In this document: in pieces, positions 29,371-40,236 of the stretch
How the letters are laid out: the number at the start of each line of letters is the position of its first letter
Numbering within the stretch: the stretch's first letter is position 1
Source: Colius striatus
Taxonomy: Eukaryota > Chordata > Aves > Coliiformes > Coliidae
Reading direction: 5' to 3'
Assembly (NCBI RefSeq): GCF_028858725.1
Contig: NC_084768.1
Location: 870,501 to 934,500 of the forward strand
Length of the DNA stretch: 64,000 nt
Made by a program: the position numbers and the translations under genes
The notes under the pieces: generated by a model
Database searches by the model: none
Told to the model about the DNA's origin: nothing
The model's input: only the letters and a program-made list of their open reading frames with translations

Positions 29371-29520
29371 CGGACTCACCCGCCGCTCGCCGCCACCGGC
29401 TCCAACGGCCGTTCCCGCGCGCCCGGGCGCCGGCGGGTGACGTCACCGCGACGCCGGGCGGGCTGGCTCCGCCCCCTTGCGGCGGCTGGGCCGAGTTAAC
29501 CCCATCGCCGCCAAACCCAA
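29371..29520 (-). promoter_or_regulatory. CpG-rich promoter and probable FBF1 exon 1
   Basis: High CpG density with a palindromic CRE, TGACGTCA, at 29438-29445 and CCGCCCC boxes near it. A GTGAGT donor on the minus strand (complement of 29374-29379) ends a likely non-coding first exon at 29380. Assignment to FBF1 is by strand and position. Confidence 0.6.
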
Positions 29521-29719
29521 GCCACGCTCCCACCTTTGTCCCGCACCAGCTGCGTCTGCCCGCTTCACACACGCTGCTTACGCCCGCTTCCCTGCCACTG
29601 AGATCTAGACACACAGATACGCACAGACACCGTCCCCTCAGGCCGTGGCCAGCCCTCTGCCCTGGCTGCTGGGTTGATTTAGCCCATGGCTTCAGGGCTC
29701 CGTCTGTCACAGCCATCTC

Positions 29720-30214
29720 TCAGGTTTCTGCTCCGATGACATCAACCCGCTGCTTCGGTTCCTCTGCCCTCAGCTCGCTGCGTCTCCTGCATCGGGTCAC
29801 CCCTTTCTGAAGAGCGCACTCGGGGCAAAGGATGCCCAGAAAACACACGAGGCAGAACAGCAGAGTCACGGGAACACCAAGACAGGAGGCGCTTGTTGAA
29901 TCGGAGCCACACGGCCACAACTGGACACCCTCAGAGATCAATTGCTCTTGCACCAGCACCTCCTGCTCCCACGAGGGGGGCAAGGATACAAGGATGAAGC
30001 CAGTGAGCACGGCCCCTCCTGACTGACAGCTGGGCAAACGCCTCCAGTCCCTGGCATCACTTAGGCCTCCAAACAGAGGCACTGGAACATCCCAGTTGGC
30101 TTTCCCAGGCCTGCCTTCGTAGCTTATCACACCACGGCAGTGTCCCAGCCTTCCCCTGCTCCAACAAGGCCGTTTACAGATTCTGCCGGCCTCCACGTCA
30201 GGATGCAGAGGCAT
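29720..30214 (-). other. unrecognised ORF with a transmembrane-like segment
   Basis: 164 codons from an ATG. Near residue 110 is a hydrophobic run, V-P-V-T-L-L-F-C-L-V-C-F-L-G-I-L-C, followed by a basic, charged tail. No family recognised. Part overlaps the sequence shared with 27846-28010, which argues against a unique gene. Confidence 0.2.
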
Positions 30215-30511
30215 CTGACACTGCTGATCACAGCCACGCCAAGCTCCTCCCTGCAGGGAGAGGAGGAGTTCCCGATCTGCTCTTATGGCCGGAGACTTCC
30301 CTGCAACACGTTTCCCTCAGGGCCCCTCTGCAGCCTGCCAGGCTGGCTCCGACCTCTCCACTGCTCTCTTCTATATCCTGTGGCTGGAAATGAGACACGA
30401 GCACCAGAGCTGAGGTGAGCTTCTCCTCCTGCAGCACCCTGGTAGCCAACTATTTCCCCACATCACCCTCGAGTCTGGCACTTTTATAACAGAAATAGAA
30501 AAGGAAGTCAC

Positions 30512-31060
30512 AGGTTCCTAGAATAGTAGGGGCTGGAAGGGCCCTGCAGAGCTGCTCCAGCCCCAGCCCCTGCTCCAGCCCCAGCCCCTGCTCCAGCAGC
30601 TTCCCCTGGCTCAGGGGGCACAGGAACGTGTCCAGGTGCGGTTGGAAACCTCCCGAGAAGGAGCCTCCGCACCCTCCCTGGGCAGCCTGGGCCAGGGCTC
30701 CCTCCCCTCAGCACCAAAGGAGTTTCTGCTCCTGTGCCAGTGGAACTTGCTGTGTTCCAGCTTGTACCCATTGCCCCTTGTCCTGTCACTGGGCACTACA
30801 GAAAAAAGTGTTGCCCCATTCTCCTGACATCCACCTTTTAAATACTTGTGAGTGTTGATGAAGTGCCCCCTCAGCCTTCCCTTCTCCAGACTGAACAGTC
30901 CCAGGTCCCTCTGCCTTTCGTCCTCACACACGTGTTCCATCCCCTCAGCATCTTGGGAGCCCTGCATTGGCCTCTCTCCAGCAGTTCCCTCTTGAGCCGG
31001 GGAGCTCAGAAGTGGACACAGGGCTCCAAATGAGGCCTTACCAGGGCAGAGGAGAGGAGG
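30512..31060 (-). mobile_element. CR1 LINE 3' fragment
   Basis: Reverse orientation. The minus strand contains the typical G-L-F-S-L-E-K-R-like stretch and the terminal CR1 region, truncated at 5' as usual. Confidence 0.85.
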
Positions 31061-32430
31061 AGGAGACCCTCCCTCGACCATCCTTCCTCTTCTCAAGGCA
31101 TCATATTTTGCTTATACCTTGAATCCCTTCTTTCCTTGCCCACACCAGCCATGGATCACAAGAGCTTGCTTTGCCAGGAAGGATCCCTGCAATCAGCAAC
31201 TCTGCCTGTACCCTTTACCCCCACCAAGAGCAGTGGCACAAAGGCCCAATTTTCACTAGTACTCATCAGAGGGGATCTTTCCCTCCCAAACACAGTGACA
31301 GAAACAACAGTGTCCTGCTCTCCCACCGCTTGGGCTTCCAGAGCAACCGGCACCTGCACTCAGCTATGAGCAGGACCAATCTCACATGGCTTGGGGCTGG
31401 AGAACCACACAGCAAACCCTCAGGAGAAAGCAGAAAGGCAGGAAATAACCCAGACACAAGACTCGGCATCCTCGGGGGGTCTAAAATCTGCTGCCTCCAC
31501 TCCTGTTGCTGGCAGCTTCCTTGCAGCAGCTCTTCACTGTCCTCTAAGTTCTCCTGTACCTCAAAGGCTAGAGAAGATAAACTGCTTCCCAAGGTTTCCC
31601 TTCAGGTAGGTTCCTGTTCCCAGCACAAGGTCTTATCCAAATCACTTGCAATGGGGGATGCTGAGACAATGCAGAATGTGTTTGCTCCCCAAAGAGCATG
31701 AAATGGAGCATGTTTGTCGCTGTCAAACACGGTTAATACAGCTATAAATCACCTTTCACTTTGTGTGAAATCACCTGTAAAGGATGGGCAAACCCTGAGG
31801 CTCAGCACCACCGAGGCTGCCAAGTGCCCCGGCAGACCACGGGGCCCTGTCCCAGAGCTCTCTGATGGGCACTTTTGCCTCAGGGGGCTTGCAAAGACGG
31901 TCCTCCCAACAGTCCCAGCAAGGTGTGAGCTCTGGGGGAGCTTTCCCACCATCAACCAGTGCTCACCTGGGCTCAAGGAACACAAGACTCCAGTGTCTCA
32001 CAAAAGCTGGCTCCTTCCTCTCTGCATCCCTCTTGTCATCAAACTGACACCCACTGCAGCACAACGGGATCCAATCTGCCTGCAGCACGAGCGACTTCTG
32101 GCACAAGGCTGAGACTGCTCAAGAGAACCAGAAGGAAGCAGAGAAACCTGAGTCCACCTTCCACAGCAAGGACTATTTTCCCCTTCCTAAGGCCTTGTCT
32201 TTATTTTTCCCTCACCAGTCCTGCCATCAGCCCTTTTCTCATGTGGCACAAGCTTTTGTCAGCTGAAGCACACACCAGCTCTCAGCAGGCTCCTCGCTGT
32301 GTCCAGTGCTGCACTTTGGTCACAGCCCAGCCCAAGCCCACCACTGGCAGGAAGGAGGAGAGGTGGCCCTTTGGAAACTGGCTACAGCTCAAGCACCAAA
32401 ACCCAGGCCAATAACAAATATCATGATGTT
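31061..32430. other. no recognised gene or repeat
   Basis: Moderate GC, short frames only. Next HYDIN exons were looked for on the minus strand and not found. Confidence 0.45.
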
Positions 32431-32436
32431 CCCTTT

Positions 32437-32853
32437 TGATGAGACCAATCTGCCTGAAAGGGTAGAATGGCGCTCGAAAGGATTTGCCTGGTAAGGGTTA
32501 ATCTTTTCTAAGGAAGCCTGCCTGAAAGGGTTGGCTCCTTAAACAAAGCCCCTAACTTAAGCAAAAACATCCTGTATACACAACAATGATAAGGACACCA
32601 GATGTCTTGTAGCCACGGAACATATATCACAAAAATGTAGTAAACAGTACCATAAATTTTATAGATAACATTTGATTGATTTGTAGCATATAGAAAATAT
32701 ACGTACTCATATTGTTTGTTAACCTATACTGATGACCTTTGCGATATGTACTGACTATAAAAAGAGCATAAGAAGAAGCAATAAACTGCCACTTGCCCTA
32801 AGAGCAGTGGTCCGCCTGTCCTTCATCGTCCTGGAAAGAGCTGGTCTCTGACA
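32437..32853 (+). mobile_element. solo LTR of the same ERV family
   Basis: 417 bp, TG...CA, plus orientation, flanked by CCCTTT on both sides (32431-32436 and 32854-32859). Shares the LTR ends, TATAAAA, AATAAA and TGCCTGAAAGGGT motifs with 1661-2152 but is more diverged and lacks the 36-bp tandem repeats. Formed by LTR-LTR recombination of an earlier provirus. Confidence 0.93.
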
Positions 32854-33044
32854 CCCTTTAGCAAAAGGCTCAGGGCCGTGCCTGAGTGTTGAGCACAACA
32901 TGGGCTGCTCTCCCAGCCCTGCTGCTCTCCTGGCTGGCTGGCCACAACTGGCTCTGGTTTGGAGCTGGAGGCAGAACCCTGCACAGGCAGCTCGGGGCTG
33001 GGGGCATGAGGAGAGGGGCTCAGCTGTGAGGAAAGTGCTGGTAC

Positions 33045-33139
33045 CTGGCAGTGATGGGCAGCTCACACACCTCCTCACCAACACCATCCACGTCCAGCGC
33101 CAGCTCGTACGTCCTTACTGTGGTGGAACACAGGGAGAC
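33045..33139 (-). CDS. HYDIN: HYDIN-like exon (minus strand)
   Basis: 95 bp: V-S-L-C-S-T-T-V-R-T-Y-E-L-A-L-D-V-D-G-V-G, then L-P-I-T-A. HYDIN has V-T-L-C-S-N-T-V and D-V-E-G-I-G-E-E-V. CTCCAG acceptor, GTACCA donor. Joins in frame to the exon at 33873. This belongs to an earlier region of HYDIN than the plus-strand exons at 12-14 kb. Confidence 0.82.
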
Positions 33140-33872
33140 CTGGAGGGAGAGGAGAGAAGAGCATTAAAAGCTTCATCACTCCTAGAAGCCATTGTCCTCT
33201 GTTGGTCTGTGCACAGAGCACAGCCTCTGGGAGCAATGAGAGTCTTTTGACAAGATCTGGTCTGTTAAATACACCTTGCAGGGATCAGGGCATCTGTAAG
33301 CTAAATCCAAGCACCTTTAGACTCATGCTCTACTCAGCACAGCCTTAGAATTAATTTCTAAGTCCCGACTACAACAGAGGGAACCTGCTGACTTCAACAG
33401 AAGGTGTTCAGCTTTACCAGGGGAAAGCTGAGGGCAACACATGGCCCAGCAGATGCTGTGCCAGAGCTTTTCCAGTCCCCATTGGAGATCACCACATGGA
33501 GTACAACTCCTTCTGCTCCACAGGAGAGGAAGAGTAGGACAGGGAGGAAGAGCAAACAGCTTTAGGCAATGACATGTCTCTTTTTAACAGCTCTTTCCTC
33601 ACTCTTCCTCTGCCTACTTTCAATCAAAGACATTGCTCTAAGCAGCTCCCAAATGGCTTCTGTGCTTCACCATATGGTTCGTGATCATCATTGATCTTGG
33701 AAACAAAGCAGTGCTCCTTCAGAAAAGTCCCAGGATAACCTAGCTAACAAAAGCCTAACACTAGGGCAGATCTCTCACCGCATTCTGCTCAGAGCTGCCA
33801 GCCCTAAAGCCCTCTCATGCATCAGTGAAGTTTCAGCTCCACCTGCCCAAGCACGTCTGGCTCTCCCCATAC

Positions 33873-34108
33873 CTGGAGAGCCAGGGATCCCTGGGGGAAG
33901 ATGGTCCCTCTACGAGGCCTGATGGAGAACTCGGTTGGCTTGACACGGCCTTGGGCTCCTTTTCTACAGGATGGGTGAGTGTTGTCTGAGATCTGAGCAA
34001 GACTGGAAGTGCTGGGCTCTCCTGAGCCATCCCTGGGAATGCAGAGGCTGAAGGTCACGGGCACCGAGGAGATGATGGTGAGGCGACACACCAAGGTGCG
34101 AGGGCAGC
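33873..34108 (-). CDS. HYDIN: HYDIN-like exon (minus strand)
   Basis: 236 bp, open throughout: S-S-V-P-V-T-F-S-L-C-I-P-R-D-G, then S-D-N-T-H-P-S, then K-P-T-E-F-S-I-R-P-R-R-G-T-I. An ASH-type HYDIN repeat. CCCCAG acceptor, GTATGG donor. No further HYDIN exons recognised upstream, so the extent is unknown. Confidence 0.82.
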
Positions 34109-36770
34109 CTGGGGAAAGGACACCAGCATGGATTTGTGCACCACTTATGCTGTGACTCCTGCTGTGAACACCTTGACACGACAAAACTGGGCTTGGAGTT
34201 TAACTACAGCCTCTGAATTACAGCTCATTGAGAAGCTGAGCAAGGATCTGATGGTCAAAATTCCCTTTCACACTGACCACAGACATAGCTGCTTTGGAAA
34301 TGCCCCACTCTCAACAGTGCTGAGCATCAGAAGTTTCTCTCCAATTGAGAGGAGCTCTCTTACCTGCCCCTAAAGCAACACCAATTATTTCTCACTTAGA
34401 AGTATGCACCCAGACAGAGCATTCATTCTGAAAGTGCAATCTACAAAATCAGCAGGCACCGTGTCTCACATCACCTGACACACAGGGACACCACAGCCAC
34501 GCTGCACACTGGCTCTGCTCACTGCCCACAAAGCTTCACATCACTAGAGCTTTGACACTTGCTCTTCAGAATGGGAAAGCAAGGAGACAACTACACCAGG
34601 TGGTGGTGTTCTGCAGAGAGAGGACATCAGCCCACAGCCTGCGCTGGAGTGGACATCTGGCTGGGCTGGCCAGCTCTGCCAGGAGCCATCTCCCATGGGC
34701 TGCTCACTCAGCGTTGTGTGGGGGCAGATTTCTTCAAAAGGAACTGCAGCAGTGGCAGAGGGGTGATGTGGGGAGGGGAGGAAGTGGCTCAGGAGAGACC
34801 ATGAGTTTTCTGTCCACCAGCAGTATGAAAATGATTTCACTTTTAAACTGCAGATCATCTCAGTACAAAGCCTTTTGGGAGACTGAGATGGAGACCCAGG
34901 GCCTGCAGCTCAATGGAGATGCTCGGGGTGCTCAGTCACTGGCTCTGCCAGCAGAGCTTCTGGGGAGGAAGGAGAAGGAGCCCACGTCTCTTAAGAACAT
35001 CAGTGCCTGGTGCAGAGCTGTGCCTTGGGCACGTTACCTGGCCAGTGACAACGAGGAGGCCTCACAGCACTAATTAATATCTCACACCAAAGGTCAGGGA
35101 GGGAAATGCTGTGGTTGCCTTTCAGCAGGAACATCTGCCCACAGCTCTACAGGCTGGTGGGTGGCTTCAACTCCCTTCTCCTGCAGTCCTGAGCCCTTCT
35201 GGGACAAATCTTTCCCAGGCCCAGAATGACTTTCCCAGTCATTCTGCTGCCAAGGACTGGCAGGGTAGGGATGCACAGGCTGTGAGGGACACTCAAACCC
35301 ACTGACTTTCTGTTCCTTGGGTCCTGTTTGATCCTGTGATGGCAAAGCTCTGCTGAAGCAGCCACCAGCCCTGGGTTGAACAGTCTGAGGCTGTTCTGGA
35401 GGAACACACAAGTGACACAGGAGCTTGCAGTCAAGGGCTCCATTTTGGGAACACACAGAGCCCTCAAGCTGTGGGGCCAAGCCCAGGGCACACTCACCAA
35501 AGGAGACATCACAGGGGTGTCAAGGGGAGGGAAGGTACATTGAAATGAAATGTGGGTCTGATGACACGGCCCCTGTGTGGACAAAGACAGAGGAGGCATT
35601 GCAAAGAGTTCAGCCCATGAGCAGACCCCAGCATCCTGCAGCAGACCTGTGTTCATCTGCTGTCCCATTTCCTGACCAAAGAACTCCAAGGAAAACACCA
35701 AAGAAATAAGCACCCAGGACTTGCTAAGGTTGGCTTCCAAGCAAAGAGAGAATCATCACCTGTGGTTTGGGCATCTGCGACTGCCCAGTTAAAAAGCACC
35801 AGCCTTCAGGAGTTTCCATTCAATGCTGAGTTTTCATCCTTGGAGCTGAATTTGTTCCCAAGAATGTCAGGCAGCAAATCCCTACTGCTGCTGAAGTTCC
35901 CTCTCCAAGAACCAACTCCCAAGACTTCAACTTCCCAGGCTTCAACTGCCAAGCCCTAACAGCTTCCTCGGGAGGGAGCAAAGGGAGCAGACATGCTTTC
36001 CGGCACAGCACTTGCCAGGAGACCATGGGAAACTCCCTCCAAACCAGCCACGACTGGAGACCACCCTGGGAAAGGACGAGCCTCGCCAGGCCCATGGGGA
36101 AATGACTGCCACTTCTGCTGAAGGCACTGTATCTGTGCCCAAGCCAGTTAAAACCTGGATGACTGCTCAGAAGGCTCAGACAAGGAGCCAGCCCGGAGCT
36201 CTGTGTACCACAGCTGAGAACAATACAGCCTGCAGGAAAAGGGGGGGAAAGGCAGCAGTTTTGGCAACCACTGTGCTTTACAGCAGCGTGAAAGAATGCC
36301 CTTGTGAAGGGACATCAGGGTCCTTGCAGAGCAGGAAGGACAACATAAAGTGGGAGAGGTACCCCTTGTGTTCCAGCAGCCAGCTCACCTCCATTCAAAA
36401 CAACTGGGAGAAATCCCAGGGCCCAAAACCTCTGCAAGAGGGAGGCTCAACTTGACCTGGGGAGTGGACATCTCAAAGGCATCTGAGAAGAAACAGCTGG
36501 AGTTGTGGGGCTGAAGAAAGAGAGATAAGGGTTGGATGGAGATCCCTGAAACCAAGCCAAGATGGAAAGGCAGGAGTCAACTCAGAGAAGAGTGGGATGC
36601 AACAGGAATTGTTGCTGAGGGACAGCTGCTCAAGAGCAGATGGTACATCACACAGGCAGCTCAGCAGCCACCATCCAGGAAGAGAGGAGTTACAGGGAGG
36701 AGGAAGACGGACTAGAAAGGAACATCAATTCAAGAAAGGAACATCAAGAGATCATTTCCCAATCAGATTC
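34109..36770. other. no recognised gene
   Basis: 2.6 kb of host-like sequence; frames are short and without splice-supported homology. Confidence 0.45.
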
Positions 36771-36960
36771 TCCCAATCTGATGAAGTGTACTTCTGCCAA
36801 ATCATGTATTATCATCTATTATCACATTTCCAACTTCTACAACAAATTAGTAGCTTCTACTCACTGTAGCAGCCATTCTGGCTCTTGTTTATGCCTCAGT
36901 AAAGTAGAGGTGAGTTACCACAATTAAAGCAAGGAAGTGAGATTCTGTCAAGTCAGAATT
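36771..36960 (+). repeat. short interspersed repeat, copy 1
   Basis: From TGATGAAGTG to CAAGTCAGAA. Clearly related to 40053-40236. Family not recognised; LTR-fragment-like. Confidence 0.65.
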
Positions 36961-36989
36961 CTCTCCTAGAGAATCTAGGAGAGAATTCT
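36955..36989. repeat. perfect 14-bp inverted repeat
   Basis: AGAATTCTCTCCTA, 7-nt loop, then its exact complement. Starts at the end of the interspersed repeat. Confidence 0.85.
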
Positions 36990-37140
36990 CTCTTAGAGCG
37001 CTTTCTAACTCGGCTCTTTCCTCACTCCTGTCCTCTCCCACCAGCTTGCTCTTGGTACAGGCCTCATTCAAGCAAATCTCTCCCCTTCTGAAATTCACAA
37101 GGTCTCAATCTTCCTCTTCACGGTGGAACAAGGTTGCTGC

Positions 37141-37164
37141 ATTCTTCACCAGAAGGTGAAGAAT
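37141..37164. repeat. perfect 10-bp inverted repeat
   Basis: ATTCTTCACC, AGAA loop, GGTGAAGAAT. Confidence 0.85.
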
Positions 37165-37479
37165 GGGAAAATCCCTCTCGTCTTTCTTGGGAAATCTAAA
37201 AATAATTGCCTTTTTTAGGTAAAGGTGCAGAGCTTCAGCAGCACTTTCCTCTGGTGTACACTGGTTCTCCAAAGGCAAAGCAGGGAGACACGGTGCCTTA
37301 GAACTTAATTAAGCTCAGCAGGAGTCTCAAGTGGCACCTAAATGCCTCTCACTGCTTCAGCTAAATACTCTGCAGAGATAGACCTGGGAGTGCTGGCTGG
37401 TAATAAATTGAACATGAGTCAGCAACGTGCCCTCGTGGGCAAGAAGCCAATGGCACCCTGGGTGCATCAAGCAGAGTGT

Positions 37480-38029
37480 GGGCAGCAGGTCAAGGGAGGT
37501 TTCGCTCCCCCTCTGCTCTGGAGTCCTGTGTCCAGTTCTGGGCTCCTCAGCTCCAGGGAACTTCTGTAGAGAGGCCAGTACAGGGACACCAAGATGATCA
37601 GGGAACTGGAGCATCTTCCTCACGAGGAAAGGCTGCAGGACCTGGGGCTGTTCAGTCTGGAGAAGAGACTGAGGGGAGACCTTATTAACATTTACAATTA
37701 TCTAAAGGATGGGTGTCAGGGGGTTGGGACATCCCTTTTCTCTGTTGTAGCTAGCAACAGGACAAGGGGTGATGGGATGAAGCTACAACACAAAGAGTTT
37801 CATTGAAACAAAAGAAAAAACTCTTACTGAGAGGTGAGGGAGCCCTGGCCCAGGCTGCCCAGGGAGGGTGTGGAGGCTCCGTCCTTGGAGGGCTTCAAGA
37901 CCCCCCTGGAAACGTTCCTGTGTGACCTGATCTAGGTGGGAGCTGCTTCTGCAGGGGGTTGGACTGGATGATCTCTAAAGGCCCCTTCCAACCCTACCAT
38001 TCTGTGATTTTATTCTATGATTCTATGAA
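37480..38029 (+). mobile_element. CR1 LINE 3' end
   Basis: Forward orientation, ending in the typical ATTCTATGATTCTATGA tail. It lies directly beside the duplicated block at 38030. Confidence 0.88.
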
Positions 38030-38641
38030 ATCTCTGAACTCTGGTACCTGGTTCAGGCATTAAAGGTGTCCCACGTGGGAAGCCTGCTTCCCTTTTCCTT
38101 GCAGGTGCTATTTAGAGCTGAAACAGTTGCTTTTTAAAAGCAAAACCATCACAAAAAAACCCAAAGAAACAGTTGATTTCCCTTCCCCAGGGCTGGCCAC
38201 TGGACAAGGTGCTGGTCGGCAGCACTCTCAGGGTGCAGGGCTGGGCCCAGGACAGGCCTGCTGCAGGCACCACACTTCTGGAGGCTCCTGCTAATGCAGT
38301 TCCTGGGCAGTGCTCAGGGAATGAGGGCACTTGTCCATAATTGCTAGCTTTGGTCTCTCCCCATCACTCAGTCTGGCTCCCTGCCCTCATCTTTCACGTC
38401 CTCCCTCTCTGTCTTTACCCCATCCCTGGTTTTTCTTTCTCTTTCTCTGTAGGACTCCTTATCTGTATTTTCTAACCCCTCCCTGTCTGTCCTACACCCT
38501 GTTGCTATTTTTTCTTCTCTCCTGCTCCCTGCCCTTTGCCTTTTTCTATCACCATGTTGTGACTCCTGGCCTTATTTTCCCTCTCTCCCCCACAGCCTGT
38601 CCCCACTTTCCTGCCCGTCTCTCTTGCTCAGCTGGCTGGAA
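38030..38641 (+). repeat. segmental duplication copy B (HYDIN intron)
   Basis: Copy of 11367-11984, ending with CTCAGCTGGCTGGAAC, the HYDIN acceptor and first exon bases. After that it diverges, so no usable exon is present. Confidence 0.85.
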
Positions 38642-40052
38642 CATGTCTCTTCTCTCCAGGCCTCCATCCTGCTCCTCACCCCCTTGAAAGGGCTCTTCCT
38701 CTGACTCTCTCAGGCCATCACTGTTCCACCCTCCTGCGCCTCCTTCTGCTGATCCACATCCCTCTGTTCTTTGCTCTCTATGGATGCTTTCCCTCCCCTC
38801 CCCTCCCCTCCCCTCCCCTCCCTTTCTCTCTCCTTTCCCTTTCCCTTTTCCCTTCTGTCCTAATCCCTGTCCCATTTCTCTGTCACTCCACTCTCCTGGT
38901 GCCTTTTCTGTCTCTCTGTCCAACCTGTCCCTCTCCCTGCCTGTGTCTGTGTATCCCCCCCCATTCTCCTTTCTGCCCTTCCAATCCTCTCTCTGTCCCT
39001 CTCTGCTGCTGCTTGTTGCTCTTTTTCCTCCTGCACTTGCTGTCTCCTTAAGCTCCATCCCTTTCCTGCTCTATCCCTCTGCCCTGCTCCTCCCCGTATT
39101 TTCCTCCTCCTCCTCCTTTGGCTCCTCCTGGGGCTGGGCCTGTGCAGCCCCGGGGAGGCGGCCATGGGGCTGCAGGGTCAGGGGGGCCTGGCCAGGGGCT
39201 GGTGTCCCTGCAGGGTCAGGCAGCAGGAAGGAGGCCCCGGGGCACGTGGGAGCTGTAGGCCAGGGGCACTGGCTACCGGCCAGCCATGTTGGCTCCTGGG
39301 CCATGTGGGAGCTGTAGCCCTGGGCAGGGGCTGCCAGCCGTCCCTGTTCATTGCTGGGCGCTCTGGGAGCTGTCGCTGCCCCCTCAGCTGCCCACAGCCG
39401 TGTCGGTGCTGTGAGGCACAGGCTGTGCTGCAGCTGTGGCCTGGCTGAGGTGAGGGCTGGGGCCAGCCAGGCCCTTGGGCAGCTCTGGGGGTGTCTCCTG
39501 CCTGCTGCCCACCTGGGGCTGGTGATGGGAGCTCCAGGCTGGAGCTGGGCCTGGCTGGGGCAGCCCCTTGGTGACCTGAGAGCTGGGGAGGGGCAGGAGA
39601 TGGAGACAGAGGCCCTGGGCACAGGCCCCGGGTGCCCCAGCTGCCAGAGCCCCCGCAGCCGCCCCAGCATCTCAGTCCCTGCCCTGACAGCAGCAGTGTG
39701 TGCTGCTGCTCACTCTGGCAGGGCTTTCACTCCATTTCTCTTCTCCCCACAGGTGCTGGGCCAGAGGTTTCGCAGCACAGCCCGGCTGGGAGCTCGCCGT
39801 CCTGGCTGTGCCGCTGCTTTGGCAGCCGCCGCGGGGCAAGTTCACACACCCAGGTAGGGACCCTGGCTGTGATGCCAACCTGATGTCCTTCAGGAGTGAA
39901 AAACACAGTGTAGTGTTGGCTGGGGGTTGTTGTTGTTGTATCTCTGGGATTGATGTGACCTTGCAGAGGCAGCTGTTGGGATTTCAGCAGACATTTCCAG
40001 TTAAACCTGTGCTGACTGCTGCCCTGAGGTGCAGCTGGAACCCACTGCTGAG
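38642..40052. other. pyrimidine-rich then GC-rich non-coding stretch
   Basis: Includes perfect CCCTC repeats at about 38791-38824 and long CT-rich runs to 39120, then GC-rich DNA with short tandem GGGAGCTGTAG-type motifs. An exon-like piece CACAG...CACCCAGGTAGGG (about 39753-39853) has no recognised product. Confidence 0.45.
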
Positions 40053-40236
40053 CTGCTTGATGAAGTGCACTTCTGCCCTGTCGTATATTATCATATGTAA
40101 TTATATTTTCAACTTCACAGCAAATCAGTAGCTCCTACTCACTGTAGCAGCCATTCCGGCTCTTTTTTATGGCTCAGTAAAGGAGAGGGGAGTTTCCACA
40201 ATTAAAACAAGAAGGTAAGATTCTACCAAGTCAGAA
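40053..40236 (+). repeat. short interspersed repeat, copy 2
   Basis: Related to 36771-36960 over its whole length with substitutions and small indels. Confidence 0.65.

Noticed and set aside
28510-29499. Long overlapping plus-strand frames rich in S, R, P, E, Q
   Set aside because: They are translations of the 23-bp minisatellite in several frames.
36955-37164. Inverted repeats considered as a CRISPR array or terminator
   Set aside because: Vertebrate nuclear context, two unrelated stems, no spacer regularity.
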